From Ciona savignyi (lineage: Eukaryota > Chordata > Ascidiacea > Phlebobranchia > Cionidae): a DNA stretch of 64,000 bases. The notes beneath the pieces are model-generated. The model was not told where the DNA came from. It did not search any database and was given only the letters and a program-made list of their open reading frames with translations. Every line of letters begins with the position of its first letter. The first letter of the stretch is position 1. A program made the position numbers and the translations under genes. Location of the stretch: positions 107,086-171,085 of the forward strand of contig CH002797.1 of assembly GCA_000149265.1 (NCBI GenBank), given 5' to 3'. Shown here piece by piece: positions 46,407-58,067 of the stretch.

Positions 46407-46658
46407 ACTATGTAGAGAGAAAACTATATTCTGGTTATCTTGCATATTTGAATATTTTCAGCTTATGGAATTTGGTAGACTATTCCATTTAAAAGTATAC
46501 CATGCTACCTAAGAATAAGTGGCAGCTAAACAAACAATATCATCGACTTACCGGACGATCCTGTGATAATATAACACCCCAAATATGACGATGAACACTA
46601 GTGATCGAAATATCCACTTTGCGCGATATAGATTGCTTATCGCGGCTGCTGAGCTCAT
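42089..46658 (-). CDS. FUT8-like: Alpha-1,6-fucosyltransferase-like (FUT8 family), eight exons
   Basis: FUT8 enzymes add core fucose to N-glycans in the Golgi. Exons on the minus strand: 46658-46552, 46017-45666, 45141-45033, 44976-44736, 44381-44123, 43262-43083, 43027-42880, 42460-42089. About 588 residues (human 575). A type II membrane anchor (WIFRSLVFIVIFGVLYYH, residues about 15-32) is followed by a Thr-rich stem (exon 2), which I do not know from vertebrate FUT8. The catalytic domain shows NPKDCAKAKKLHC, CGFGCMMHD, RVHADPKVWWTG, the GDP-fucose motif HVRRTDK (about 357-363) and YLATDEPEVIKEA. The last ~60 residues match the FUT8 SH3-like domain (RVGDDLQVMFFMEHGYLIGG, HLHGLFPAHKVKEV). 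Oddity: exon 1 ends in phase 2, but exon 2 is open only if entered in phase 1. Compared with the 36.7-kb duplicate, exon 2 has one extra C near 46013 (GTACCGAT against ATACGAT). Confidence 0.9.
42630..42865 (-). mobile_element. tRNA-Ser-derived SINE-like copies in FUT8-like intron 7
   Basis: On the minus strand the first copy reads cgtgtggccgaatggttaac, then gagcccatcgtgggtgcaaa. A second, more diverged copy follows at 42752-42865. The head resembles the 5' half of a serine or leucine tRNA and is the same sequence that forms the tandem array at 43371. Confidence 0.65.
43371..43673 (+). repeat. 58-bp tandem array of tRNA-Ser-like heads (FUT8-like intron 5)
   Basis: Five units start at 43371, 43429, 43487, 43545 and 43603, with a partial sixth near 43662. 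Each begins cggtcgtgtggccgaatggt and ends with a spacer, atgtaccaaatcacatacaa. The unit half resembles a tRNA-Ser 5' half including an A box. Alternating t/g after gcgacc (units 1 and 3 against 2, 4 and 5) hints at growth by two-unit steps. Confidence 0.9.
44436..44690 (+). mobile_element. SINE in FUT8-like intron 4
   Basis: Well preserved from the head (cgaaaggttgcaagtttgaa) through the middle to cattcacggggataaacatg. It ends about 45 bases from the exon 4 donor side (44736) of the minus-strand gene. Confidence 0.85.
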
Positions 46659-46920
46659 AATTACCTTTGTATAAGTTCGAGAATACAACGCTACGTGCTC
46701 AATACCTCCCGAAGCTGTCGATTGACGATCGATGCGCAAGCTGTATGAGATACGTGGCGAGCACAATACAACCGATCGTTTCCGCCATAATACACCTCCA
46801 TTGTCACTAATATATATTGCAAATGGCACAATAGTTGATAATGGGACAAAAAAGGAAAATAAAGAAAGCCGATCTGGTAAAATAAAAAAAACATAAGAAT
46901 TTAAAACTTGATGTAAAAAC
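45340..46920. repeat. FUT8-like source segment of the 36-41 kb duplication, copy B
   Basis: Contains FUT8-like exon 2, intron 1 and exon 1. It is matched in pieces by 36046-36865, 38407-38585 and 40840-40970. It includes the AT microsatellite at 46372-46404. Confidence 0.82.
46372..46404. repeat. AT dinucleotide microsatellite
   Basis: About 16 AT units in FUT8-like intron 1. A shorter run lies at 29639-29660. Confidence 0.95.
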
Positions 46921-47462
46921 AATGGAGTGCTACCGCTGCCGTTTGTAGCTAAGCTTTTCGGCAATTTTGTTACAGAATGTTGTTTGAGACTGTGGGGCAG
47001 GTATTTTTCAGGTCGTCCGACCCAATTCCCAGGATGCGCTGATTAGATAGATATCCATTCTTCATATGTTAACACGTGGCCATATCCCTAACCTTAGGCT
47101 GACGGCGATTCTCCGTTAAGCAGACCAGAAACCGGTTGATTGCGCATTGTAAATTGATTATTTATTTGGACGTTTGGCTTTGTTGAACTTGTTCGTGTCG
47201 TTGAACTTGTTCGTAGCGTCAGGGACGTGGTGAAAGCTGCTTAAAGCGAAAGTTCAATGACATCACCAACCGTCGTTTGATGGCTCGTTATTACAGAAAT
47301 TTATAGATTCTGATTTATGGTGATCTGTTTAACCATAGAGTACTAATATATAGAGTGGACACTCGCGCAATTGGTTCAGACGCGCCACGCTTCATGTACA
47401 TTTGATCACGTGGTCATATTCGCTCATGTTTACAATGCAAATGATAGCAAAAGCTGGACAGA

Positions 47463-47742
47463 ATGTTAGTAAACGGCAAGATATTAGGGCTTTGGCGTTT
47501 ATTCCAAGTAGTTAATTTACCGGCGGGCATAGGTGAGTTAACTTAATTATAATGTTATTTTCAGATAACGCACTGTTGCGTTCTAATTTAACATATTTAT
47601 CACCAAACTGTTCGTTTTTCATATTTCTGTCACACAGTTCGGAAATATTTCGTTTAAAACGCAACACCTATATAATCTAACCAAAATTATTCTTTGTTTA
47701 GGAGATTCATCAAAATGTGACAACATTAAAGTGGGCATATGA
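47463..47742 (+). CDS. Candidate two-exon micropeptide gene (36 residues)
   Basis: Exon 47463-47532 (MLVNGKILGLWRLFQVVNL, then PAGIG across the junction) ends at a consensus donor, GTGAGT. Exon 47702-47742, after the acceptor ttctttgtttag, continues in phase as DSSKCDNIKVGI and a stop. AATAAA lies at 48059-48064 in the downstream stretch. The peptide is hydrophobic at the front with a charged tail, as in some short mitochondrial or membrane peptides. No family is recognised. It could also be the 5' coding exon of something spliced differently. Confidence 0.3.
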
Positions 47743-48069
47743 ATGATGAATGAAGAGTGTGGGTCTGCTTATTACAAGATTGCATAGACAACTTAAATCA
47801 TCTGGGATTATTTTGCCCCATGGAATGGTTTACTGAGGTCCAGAGTTTACTGTGAACTAGACTCTATTTATTGTGACATTACATTTTTATTTGACACCTC
47901 AACATTTAAACCTAGATTTTATTTTGTTGATTTTTAAAGAGTGAAGCCAACACCTGCCAACCAGGAGAAGAAATATGCATTATTTTACCAACCATTGTTT
48001 GGACAGTGGTATTTTGAAGCTGTTTTTATTGCAATTTACTATTATTCTTTTGCAGGAAAATAAATTTAT

Positions 48070-49090
48070 GGTTTTGTCTCGACCTACTGGACCTTTTCTT
48101 TAATAAGCCAGTGCTTAAGCCCACACTAAGTATTTAGAGGAACCAATTTTATGCTTCTATATAGATCCAGAAGCTAGAGTGGACTAGAAATTTTAATAAA
48201 TGTTGTATGAATATGCTAGCTTGAGGTCTGCATGTAAACATTGACTGTACTTGAAACATACACATTTCCGTTTGGCAAATTATTACCATGCAGTATTATG
48301 ACACAAAACTTTAAATAGAAAACTTATTATGTAAGTTTGTTTATTTTTAATTTTATGCTGACATCAAAATTTAACAATAACACATTTACAGTACACAGCA
48401 AAGTTGTGAAAAATAGATCCTGTAAATTGGGAATGGGAGTGTAAATTGTGCAGTGTAAATTGGGAATGGGAAAAGATTTACAATAAAAATGTTGTAAAAG
48501 ACACAAAAATATTCTACTTCGCTGAGTAAATTCAGAATTTCTTGTGTTTTTTTTTAGCCATTTTCAGTAAATACTCAGCCAGATATTCCAGAATACCTAA
48601 AAATAAACATTTTGACATGGATAGACAAAAATAAAGTAATACAAAGCATGTGGTGACATATAGTTTAAGCGATTCAAGCGATCCAAGCGGTCCTGTAGTA
48701 TTTAGAGGTACCGGTGGTAAGGGACCTACCATTTTTTGTGGCATCAAAATCAGCAATTGTGGCTTATTTTATCATGATTTTCTTCAGGTAATTCAGCAGA
48801 TCACATAAACACATTTCTGGTTCTTGCTTAACTAATTGAATATCTTCATCAGGGTTGCCATTTGGCCTTTTTCACGGCGAAATTTGGCCTTACCAAAATC
48901 GTCCCGGACGCAAAAAAAAACTAGTTTGGCCGTGCGGACAAATCTGGCCGAATTTGGCGGTATAAGCATATTGTCAAGTTTTTGGCCGAAACGTCATATT
49001 TTTACGCTAAACCTTTTTTTTAACGCTAAATTGGAAATAAAGAGAAAAATATATATGTAAATAAATTAATGATATCAACTGTCTCATTCC
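48070..49090. other. Intergenic, repeat fragments
   Basis: A solo arm of the 11085 MITE lies at 48663-48712. A stretch rich in tttggcc motifs at 48850-48990 looks like a degraded tandem or transposon end. No gene was seen. Confidence 0.5.
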
Positions 49091-49094
49091 CAAA

Positions 49095-49346
49095 TCACAA
49101 AGTTTTGGTTTTTAACCTTCCAGGGGAATTCCCCTTGATTTTTTACCCAAAATTTTAGTTTCTGCATATCTAGACCATGTTGTCTAACGAATGGCTAAGT
49201 TTCATTACGATTCGATTATTCCTTCTGGTAGATGTCGGGGCGCCATCCATGCCAGTCAAACCTTTGACAAAAAAAAAACGAAAAAAAAACGAAAAAAACG
49301 GACAAAAACAATATGTGTCCCATTTTTTCAAATGGGACCCATAATG
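49095..49346 (-). mobile_element. Satellite-bearing element, terminal fragment (one unit)
   Basis: One unit with aggggaattcccct and gtagatgtcggggcgcc, then the terminal hairpin side ending AAATGGGACCCATAA. Same orientation as copy 2. Confidence 0.8.
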
Positions 49347-49745
49347 ACATGCTGCGTGTGAATTGATCTGGTTAGTTTTTTCTCTGCATTTAGGAAAGGG
49401 GGAAAACTTGCAGTTTCAAATAGGATGTTCTATATGGTTTGCCCGCGCCAATCATTTGGCCTCGCAATCGCTTGTATACATACAGTTTTTTTAAATTATA
49501 AGTAGTTTTTTTTTTGTTTCATCTAATGTTTATAAAAGGAAACGATGCATACTTAATGAAAAATAAACCATAAATAATAAAAGCATATATCTATATTAAA
49601 TGACATGTTATAGATATAAAATGTTATAGAGAAATGAACTGTAAGCTTCAAATACAAAAGCCGACGTACAAACATCCTTCGCCGACCTGTAAAAATGCGC
49701 CTCTGCCTCTTAAAGACACAGGATTGTATTGGATACGAATATAAA

Positions 49746-50980
49746 CTAGAGAGTGTCAACCACGTGTTTAACCACCACTATTTGTAAAACACATGTTGCA
49801 TGCCATATATTCATGCTACAGGGTCCCTAACCACATTTTGTATTTAATACACAGTGTATGTAGTTTTTGTTTCTGCAAGCATAAACGCATGGGTCCCATA
49901 GTTATCAAACCAAACTTCTTCTCTATGTGTTGTTAAAAAAAGAACAATCGTGTTTTACAAAGATATCATCACAAATGTTTTAAATTAAAGCTTTTTTTCA
50001 AGTGCTGTATTGAAATGAAGCTAAATTCCTAAAACAGTTCGATTTAGTTTTCCATGGCTTCGGGGAATTCCTTATGGGCTTGGTACATAAATTTCTGTTT
50101 TTACATATGTGAGTCATGTTAACTATCAATTCTTAAAGTTTTAATCCGATTTAACGAATCCTTGTTGAAGGTGTCAGTGCAATGTGGCATGCTTGTCACA
50201 ATCATGAGTCAGGAACATATTTTTGTTTTTAAGGGAGTTACCCTAAGTAAATGTTTTTTTTCTTTTAAGTTACACAGGGTGGCTAACGATCTAGCATTCC
50301 ACCAAATCTGATCAAAATTAGAGCAGCTGGTTAAACGCTATGTTCCGAAAAGCTATTTTGTTTAGAAAAATAACCGTTTTGGATTTTAACGTCTCCGGGG
50401 AGTTCCCCTAGATTTATCACCCACAATTTTGCTCCTGCGTATCTAGACCATGTTGTCTAACAAATGACAAAGCTTTATTACTATTTTATTATTCCATTTG
50501 GTAGATGTCGAGGCGTCATGCCATGCCTGTCACAATCATGATTTGAGAACAAAATCTCATTTTTTAGGGTATTTTCCTAGGTAATTTTTTTATTTCTTCC
50601 AAGTGTTAAATCAGTCACTAACACAATTACTTTTCACCAAATATGATTCAAATTAGAGCAGCCGTTCAAGCGCTATGCCACAAAAAGCTAAATTTTTAAT
50701 AAAAAATACCGTTTTGGTTTTTAACTTCCCAGAGGAATTCCCCTTGATTTATCACCAAAAATTTTGGTTTCTGCATATCTAGACCATGTTGTCCAACAAA
50801 TAGCTAAGTTTCATAATGATTCCATTATTCCTTCTGGTAGATGTCGGGGCGCCATGCCATGCCTGTCAAGCCTTTGACGAAAAAAAAAAGAAAAAAAAAC
50901 GGACAAAAACAATATGTGTCCTAATTTTTCAATTGGGACCCATAACAATATATGTCCCAATTTTTCAATTGGGACCCATA
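49746..50980 (-). mobile_element. Satellite-bearing element, copy 3 (three units)
   Basis: Begins CTAGAGAGTGTCAACCACG and ends TTGGGACCCATA, with unit marks near 50183, 50509 and 50847. The terminal hairpin segment is duplicated (ends at 50944 and 50980). The left flank AATATAAA is shared with copy 2, which suggests a target preference. Confidence 0.8.
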
Positions 50981-51581
50981 ATAAGATCAGCTTAGGCTAA
51001 GCAATTCTAAATTTTACTGAATACGAATAAGGGGTTTTGACGGTGTATGCTTCTAGGCAGCATACAATGTCAGAACCCGTTATTCGTATTTATTTCAGAC
51101 AACATTTAATACCGTTTTTTATGGCCTTTCATTTTATAAATAATTCCTTTGGATTATTAGCGTTCATCCATGCAATTAATCACAGTACTGAGTGCGCGGA
51201 CATTAAGACCAGTGCTTTGTTTAAAAAACATGCATTTTATTTACACATTGTAGTAGCCACCACATACACAAGATGTTTATAAGGTTTGGGTATTCTAACA
51301 AAAGGAAATACAAACGGATCTATGAGGCAAAATTTCTAATTTCATGAAGTGTTGTTAATTCAGCCGTATTATGGCAAATCTTGAAACGCGTTGTATATTG
51401 GACCCAGAACAAACAATATTAAACATTAATTAATGTCCAACTTATGAATTTATGCAATTATTTATACATCCTTTCATATGGTTGTGTTTACCTTCATATC
51501 TAACAAACCAAAAAATATCAAATATGTGAAAGTCGGTAACTGCACTGACAAACAATTTCGTTTCAACCAGCTATGTTAAAG

Positions 51582-51960
51582 ATGGCGTATAACCAATTTA
51601 GACCTCTATGAACGGGCGGATGTGACGAGTGGTACCCTCCACGAGTCTTTGTTTTTAAACGAGTGTTTTGCTGAGTAACAATGGTGGTGATTCCCCAATG
51701 TTTGTTTGGTTGAAAGCAGCATGTGCTAGGCTGCGCGCCGGTAATCTCGTTTAGCTGTAAAGTTTTGTAATCATGAAGCAGTGCTTTGTTATATAAAGGT
51801 GTTGATTGTGCATCTGCTAGCTGTTTTGTTGGGAAAAAATTGCCGATGCACGAAGGGTTATGGGCTCAACATTTTTAAACAAAATTTCGTAGGGTTTTGA
51901 GTTTAGGTTGCAGATCAAAGCTTCAATTTTAAATTGTGAAAAAATCTAAGACTCTAAGTG
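51582..51960 (+). repeat. Dispersed repeat, copy 2
   Basis: Matches 23437-23830 block for block in the same orientation. At 51983-52045 it continues into sequence matching 21590-21730 in inverted form, so the true element is longer than either match alone. Confidence 0.78.
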
Positions 51961-52626
51961 AAAAAATCTAAGACTTCCCATATCAGGATTTTGAGTGACA
52001 GCCGTTTTTGTGAGGTCAGTTTGCATTGGAGAGATAGGGAGAATAATTAGTTGAGCGCTTGCTAAAGATTAAGGTTAAGGGTAACATTCCCGATTTTGAA
52101 GTGTTTTGTATTTTAAAGGGTTTCGTAAGTTGACAAGAATTTACAGCGTCTGTTAAATGCTTTCTTTATTTGTTTTGGGTGACCTTAAAAATAACTGTGG
52201 GTTTTATTAATTTTATATTTTCATTTAATTTTCTCGTTTCGATTTAACTAAAATCGTCTTTGCCCGACCTTTATTTTCCTTAATTTTGTGTTCTTTTTGA
52301 ATTAACATAATTAGCACAAATTATTTTGGGGGTTGTGCCGTCGTTTTTATGTAATTCAAAAGTAGGTAAGGTTGTTGTGTCTTTTTACGTTATCTGCGAA
52401 ATATCGTAACAACTTAATTTTGATTTTTTCTTATTTGTAACAGCCTAACAAATTTAAACGAACATGGCAGAGGGAAATTCAACTTTACCGCATATTTAAA
52501 CCGTTGTCACCTTGTGTGGTTAATATAAATAAAGGTACACAATTGTACAAACACTGCACGCCTTTAAGCATGTAACCGAATAGTTTATACCGGTATTAAT
52601 ATTAAAGTATATATTATAAACTCTAC

Positions 52627-52699
52627 CTGTTGGTTGTCCCGTAATGTAATCTGCTGACGCGATAAGAAATATCGCGTAAAATAATAATTTCCAACTCAT
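52627..52699 (-). CDS. Candidate signal-peptide exon, rest of gene not found
   Basis: MSWKLLFYAIFLIASADYIT, then GQPT and a donor GTAGAG. The start codon, the hydrophobic core of about 13 residues and the small residues after it fit a secretory signal peptide encoded by a first exon on the minus strand. No following exon was identified to the left, so this may be a fragment. Confidence 0.3.
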
Positions 52700-52804
52700 A
52701 GTATTTGCTCTCGTATCTACTCCTATAAAAAATAATTTTGAGCATTTTAGAAAAAAAAGTTGTGAATTTTTTACCTTTTTCACAAATGTTCTCATATAGA
52801 CTAA

Positions 52805-54000
52805 AGGCTACGTGAAGTATGTTTACATGGGTGCCCTGGCCACGTTTTTCGGCTACAATGTCTAATTGTTGGCCTTGTTGATGCCCTGTTTACATGACCA
52901 CCCAAAAGTGGCCAAAAAGTTGGCCTGGCGTCGTTTTTCGGCTGAGGCCATTTTAAGCAACGTGTTCACAAGGCCAATTTTAAAGTGGCCAAAACTGCTG
53001 GTTTTGGCAAAAAAGGCCTTGTTTTTGGTCATAGTGACCGTTTTATGTCGGTTTTACCCTTGAAAATAATGTTTGCTCTGATTAGGAAGATATTTGCGCC
53101 TATTGCTGGTACTAGTTCTGGCCTGAGGTTTTCCAACTAACAGACCTCAGCCAAAACTCTAATGATTGCAATCCGACTTTTTACAAAAGGTTTCTGTATT
53201 GTTATAAGGCAAACTGAGACAGTATAATACATGCGGTCAAACTTATTCTTTATACATGCCTGGAGATATGGCTCCAAGCAGGCAGTGCAGGACCGCATCA
53301 TAGGACGCGTTTCTAATACTAATTAATGCAATGAGTTTATACACTAAACTTCATCTTGCCACGTATGGCGTAATGTGGAAAGGAATGTATAGGAAGTGTT
53401 GTTTCTGAGATTAAAGTCGGTTTTCGCACAGAGGAAATGATTGTCTAGGGAACAGCCGTGCGGCATTAAGCGCCCACTTCAACAATTTTAATATAACTTA
53501 ACCCTTTGACCACGACGAAAGTTTTGCCGTTTTTGGCAATTTTAAGTAAGGTTGCTTTGACCTCGTTTGCTGCGAATACTGTTGGACTTTTAAATCACTG
53601 TCGGCCTCGATCATGCTGGCAGCCTGATCGGCTGAAAACTACCGCGAAGTTCCCATATTTCTTTTGAATATCAAATAACAATTGAAAAACAAAGTCGAAA
53701 AAATGAATAAATATCAATAGTAATTAGCAAATATCATATACACATATGTATACATATATCGTTGAAAAATTTAAAAATGACTGGAAAACGCGAAAACAAA
53801 GATGGCTACTGCTAGTTGTATTCTCACAGCAACTGGTGTAACAATTTTAACTCCCTAGAACCCAAAAAAGCGATGTTTTACCTAAAAGTCGACTGAATTG
53901 TGCAATTTTTTGGGGGCACCTCTCGGTTACATATTTGTCGCCGTGGTCTAAGGGTTAATATATAATGTGAAAAAAAACATTACACAAGCTGCGAAGGCGC
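52805..54000. other. Repeat-like and unassigned sequence
   Basis: 52805-53060 is dense in ggcc/ccaaaa motifs with gtttacatg blocks, typical of decayed DNA-transposon ends. The remainder to 54000 shows no supported exon. Confidence 0.4.
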
Positions 54001-54004
54001 TACA

Positions 54005-56180
54005 GTTGTATACAAATGTTGCAACGATTTTGATGCGCATTGTCTGGTGAATCGTACGCCGGAAATCGAATCACAAACCGGTTGTGACGAGTTTTAAATC
54101 AAAATAGCTTTAAGACAAACTACGATATCCATAACAGCGGCAGGTACCTACACAGCTCGTTTGAAATTATATTTTAAGCTTCAATATTTAACGTAATCCA
54201 CTTACTGCTGTAAGACGAAATGGGCACATAGGTTGTCTATATATTGATATATAAATGGTTCATTGTTCCCCTACGTTTTTTTATGTTAACATGTGTATTT
54301 GCTCAATACCGCTAATAACGCCAATAAAAATACTTTTTTTCTGCAACATCTCTGCCGCTGCAGAGATGTGCCTTTCCTTAATATCTAAAGTAGTCGTGTC
54401 TGCTGGTGCATGTGACGCACAACGTCACTACATTGACTTGTGACGCAACAATCGCTTAAAACCATAAATATCCTTTTCCACTTAACATCAGATGGAGTAG
54501 CATAACGAAATATTATCTTCCAAAATGTAACTTTTATGGTGATAAGTTTGTCACAAAACGTGTGTGCAATGAAATTATTATCAAATTCTATGAATGAATC
54601 AATCCATGAGCCCCCTGGAAATTCCCCACAATAATACTTAAAGCGCAATTTCCGAGATTATTTTGGGCCACACCGACACTCCTCGTTTTACAAACACAAA
54701 TCTTATTATGCCGAACTATTTTGTTTATGATAGAACAACAACTTTATTACTTTCATTTTAAAAAACCAACACTTTTAATACATGAAAATGTACCAAAGGT
54801 GACACTTTGAAACAAGTTCTTCTGTATGACTTGATTTTTTAGTGGGTACTGGCATAAAATCCAAAGAAGCGGTTAAGTTAAATTGGACACAAAGACACGT
54901 GTGGTAACACAAATGTAGGAATAGGTTTTAATGAGTCACAGATGGCTATAGACAAAGTAGTGCATAACAATGTTGAAGTACAGAAGAGTTTATAAAAATG
55001 CTGTGCAGTCTCCTCGCATCATGGCGACGAATTCTAAAGATAAATGTGAAGTTAGATACATATACCAACTCTATACAAAAACGGTCTTGGCGACGAGCCT
55101 ATATGTTATATAATGTTCGAAACCTAACCTGGTCAAATTCTCTTTAAGGATCGACAGACAATAAATGCTGAGTTGTGTATTAAAATTCAGCCGAACCGTA
55201 AGCCGAAAGGTCGTGGATTCGAAACTGTTAAGTTGCTGGTTGGGCTAAAAAAGCGACGTAATCTTGTGGTTTCGTCCTGCACCATTCTAATATTCCTATA
55301 CTGAATTTTACCACCGCTACAGTAATACTGCAGTGGGGTAGAGCTATGATGTACGGAATTTGTTTTGCGAATTTGCCTTAATTTAGCGGTCAGGTCATAA
55401 TTCAATCTTAATTACTCACACACACTGTAATACCTACCCTATTAAGCAAAAAATAACAGTTCCTTAACGTTTAAATATGAACAGCATATTCTTATTGTCA
55501 TTGTGTTTTGCTCAATCCATGCTATAAATGCACATATTGAGTTCCGAAAAACATGCCTTGCTAACCCTGGATTCCGCCCTAAGAAACCAACCTTGGTAAT
55601 CGATTCTTCCATCCCCATCCTTGTCAGCTTCCTTCATCATGGCTGAGACCTCCTCATCCGTGAGCGGTTCTCCAGTTCCCTGCATCACATACTTCAGCTC
55701 CTCCCATTCGATGTAGCCGCTTCCGTCCTGTCCAAGAGAAGAACGTGGAGGATTATTACATTGATCGAATAGCGTTGCTCGGTCAGTAAACAACCTATGT
55801 TTAATTAACAGTTTATTTGGCATCGTACGTAAACGGCGTTAACACACGGGCAATCGTCAGATCATCTCGCGCCCACCGTCTGGTTACCAGAGCTATTGCA
55901 GTATGTTGTATGATTGAGAAGTTTATTTCATTTTGGTAGAACCTATTATTTTATTGCGTTTAGGCAATGAACGTCAAGTGTCTTATCCAACACATGAGAC
56001 TCAAACCGGCAACTCATAGGGTGAAAGGCAGTCGCTCTAATAGCTTCGACAACTCCAAGACTAAATCGTGTAAAAAATTCCTCATGAACAGTTTATACCT
56101 TATCGAAGACTTTAAAAGCCTTTGCCAAATCTTCTTCGGAGTGTTTTTCTTTATTTTCCGAACACCAGATCTCCATTAGA
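54005..56180. repeat. Segmental duplication, copy 2 (hAT-free)
   Basis: Counterpart of 29404-36043. At the point where copy 1 holds the hAT, this copy reads straight through (gaagcggttaagttaaattgg). It retains working splice sites for the EF-hand exons, so it is likely the parental copy. Confidence 0.85.
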
Positions 56181-56805
56181 TTCATGAATTCACTCCTTTT
56201 CATTTGGCCTCGTGCTGCAATGTTTTTTTGTTATCGAACCCTTGCTAGTCACAACGCTTTTTAAATTACACGCTGAATGGGAATTGATCAAGGTTCGTTT
56301 TTTTCTACATTTGGGGAAAGGGAACACTTGCAGTTTCAAATAGGGTTTTCTATATAATTTGCTTGCGCTAATCATTGGATCACGCAATCGATTGGATACA
56401 GTTGGACGTGTCTTTGGCCAATGGCATTCAGTTTTATTTCAACCATTTATTAAATGGATTAATGTGACATTCGCTATAAGCCTTGCCCAAAAACACAGCC
56501 GACAATCTATAACATCCTCTGCTTGTAGACTCTTGCTCGTACCGCCTGATCTAACATGCAGACGAGAGAGTAACCCCTTATAAAGTGTTGCCCATGGCAT
56601 CCACTAACCACCAAATAACGTTGTCTTTCTTACGTCTTAGTTTTGCTGCTCTGATCACTTGTTCAATTTCGCTTTGAGTGGGATCCCATCCAAGCAAACT
56701 CATGATTCGGTTGAGGTCGGACACTGGAATTTCACCGACGTCTTCCTCGTCAAACATTTCGAAACATTCGTTGAACTCTTTCTCTTCTTTCGGGGAAAGC
56801 TTCAT
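55592..56805 (-). CDS. EF-hand protein, calmodulin/troponin-C-like (partial model)
   Basis: Recognised exons on the minus strand: 56805-56634 ([20 protein letters not shown]), 56192-56099 ([20 protein letters not shown], ending KVFDK) and 55727-55592 ([19 protein letters not shown], then [14 protein letters not shown]). The first loop, [12 protein letters not shown], is degenerate and unlikely to bind calcium. The third ([12 protein letters not shown]) and fourth ([12 protein letters not shown]) look functional. An exon for the second loop should lie between 56193 and 56633, because the phases on either side do not join directly; I did not find it. The last few residues after DYQ must lie in a further exon below 55592, also not found. 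A likely calcium sensor, neighbour to troponin C and in head-to-head orientation with it. Confidence 0.7.
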
Positions 56806-57157
56806 CTTGCTATTTGTTATTCTGTGGAGCAAAGAATTGATGGCAATCTAATTCTCTTGGACATTTTAAAAGTTATTTTGCGAGCCAATCACGATATCAA
56901 GTCAAGTACTTTGAATGTTGTGACTTGTGATTCGAGTGATTTCTTTGCAATACGCGAATTCCTTACACAATCGAATTATGCTGACATTCTTTAATGTTAT
57001 TGAATTTACGCTCATGAAAACCCACAAACCGTGTTTTTACCGCTGACGGGCTCGTCACCGTGGCCGTTTTGTATAGCATTGTAGGTTATTTCAAAAGCGT
57101 CCATCTAAAGATATAGAATCGTTTGTGTCCATGCGCACAGCAATAAGTTGGTGATGG

Positions 57158-57357
57158 CTAACCCAGTGGTTCAATAAATTGATCAAAAAACTTTTCAAGA
57201 CACTGAACTTTTGAAGGCCGACTGTGAGCAATAGGTAATCTGATGATATCCGTGTTATAATGCTGTTCAAGTTCTATAAAGATATATGGAAGCACACACG
57301 TCTTCAGCAACTCGGCTGTAGGCACACGGCATTCCAACAACTAATCAATTTCTAACG
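57158..57357 (-). CDS. Unassigned exon-like open frame
   Basis: An open frame after an acceptor-like gattag reads LLECRVPTAELLKTCVLPYI, FIELEQHYNTDIIRLPIA, and so on to FIEPLG and a stop. Codon content looks coding and an acceptor precedes it, but it does not join in phase to the exon at 58068-58182. The stop lies in a cccagtggttc motif that resembles a hAT end, so it may be transposon-derived. Confidence 0.22.
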
Positions 57358-58067
57358 ATACTTAATAGACCATGTTATATTAAATATGTTTTACCACGCA
57401 CATGGAAGGAAACATACACATCTCCATTAAAAATGAGAATCGTATGTGGGCAACACTGTTAAAAATTCTCCCCTTAACACTGTCGAGAAAACAGAACAAA
57501 GGTAAAAATGTGTTTAAACTGATATTTGTTGCCTTATTTATTTAACACCAGTTTTACCGATTAAGATATATCCCATATAAAATTCTAACATTTCTTTAAT
57601 TACTTAAAACAATTCCGCTTTCGCCAGTCATAAGTCTAAATAGCGGTTCCTTTAAAATAACGAAAGTGTGGTTAAAAACATTAAACTCGCCTTCACAACT
57701 TTGTAATTAAGTTAACTCATAGTAACGTAGGCCTACTTCGCGAATTGCGCGGTATGGAAATGTGATTTGACCCGATGTCGAAAGAATATACACAAACCAA
57801 TTTGTTTGCTAACGATTTAACACTTTTAGTTTACCTTATTTCTTACATTTAGCTATAAATTCTAAGTTTCCATAGACCAAAGAATGCACATTTTTAAGTC
57901 AAAATGGTATACGAACGTTTTGATTAATCCTAGACCGTCTAAAAATGTACGAAAGATCGAATACAGGCATTTAAATATAAAATTTTAAATAACTTAAAAA
58001 AACAAGGAATAAAAGTAACACAGGATATTTTTAAACACTTTTCCAATATTTGCTTCTAAGTACTTAC

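Noticed and set aside
51037-51282. 81-codon open frame starting MTVYASRQHTMSEP
   Set aside because: Short, lies in a repeat-rich region, and shows no family similarity or splice context.
54385-54648. Possible last exon of the EF-hand gene (EFDNNFIAHTF after an ag)
   Set aside because: The acceptor context is weak, the sequence does not resemble an EF-hand C-terminus and it lies in the ~170-base stretch absent from copy 1; not enough to include it in the model.
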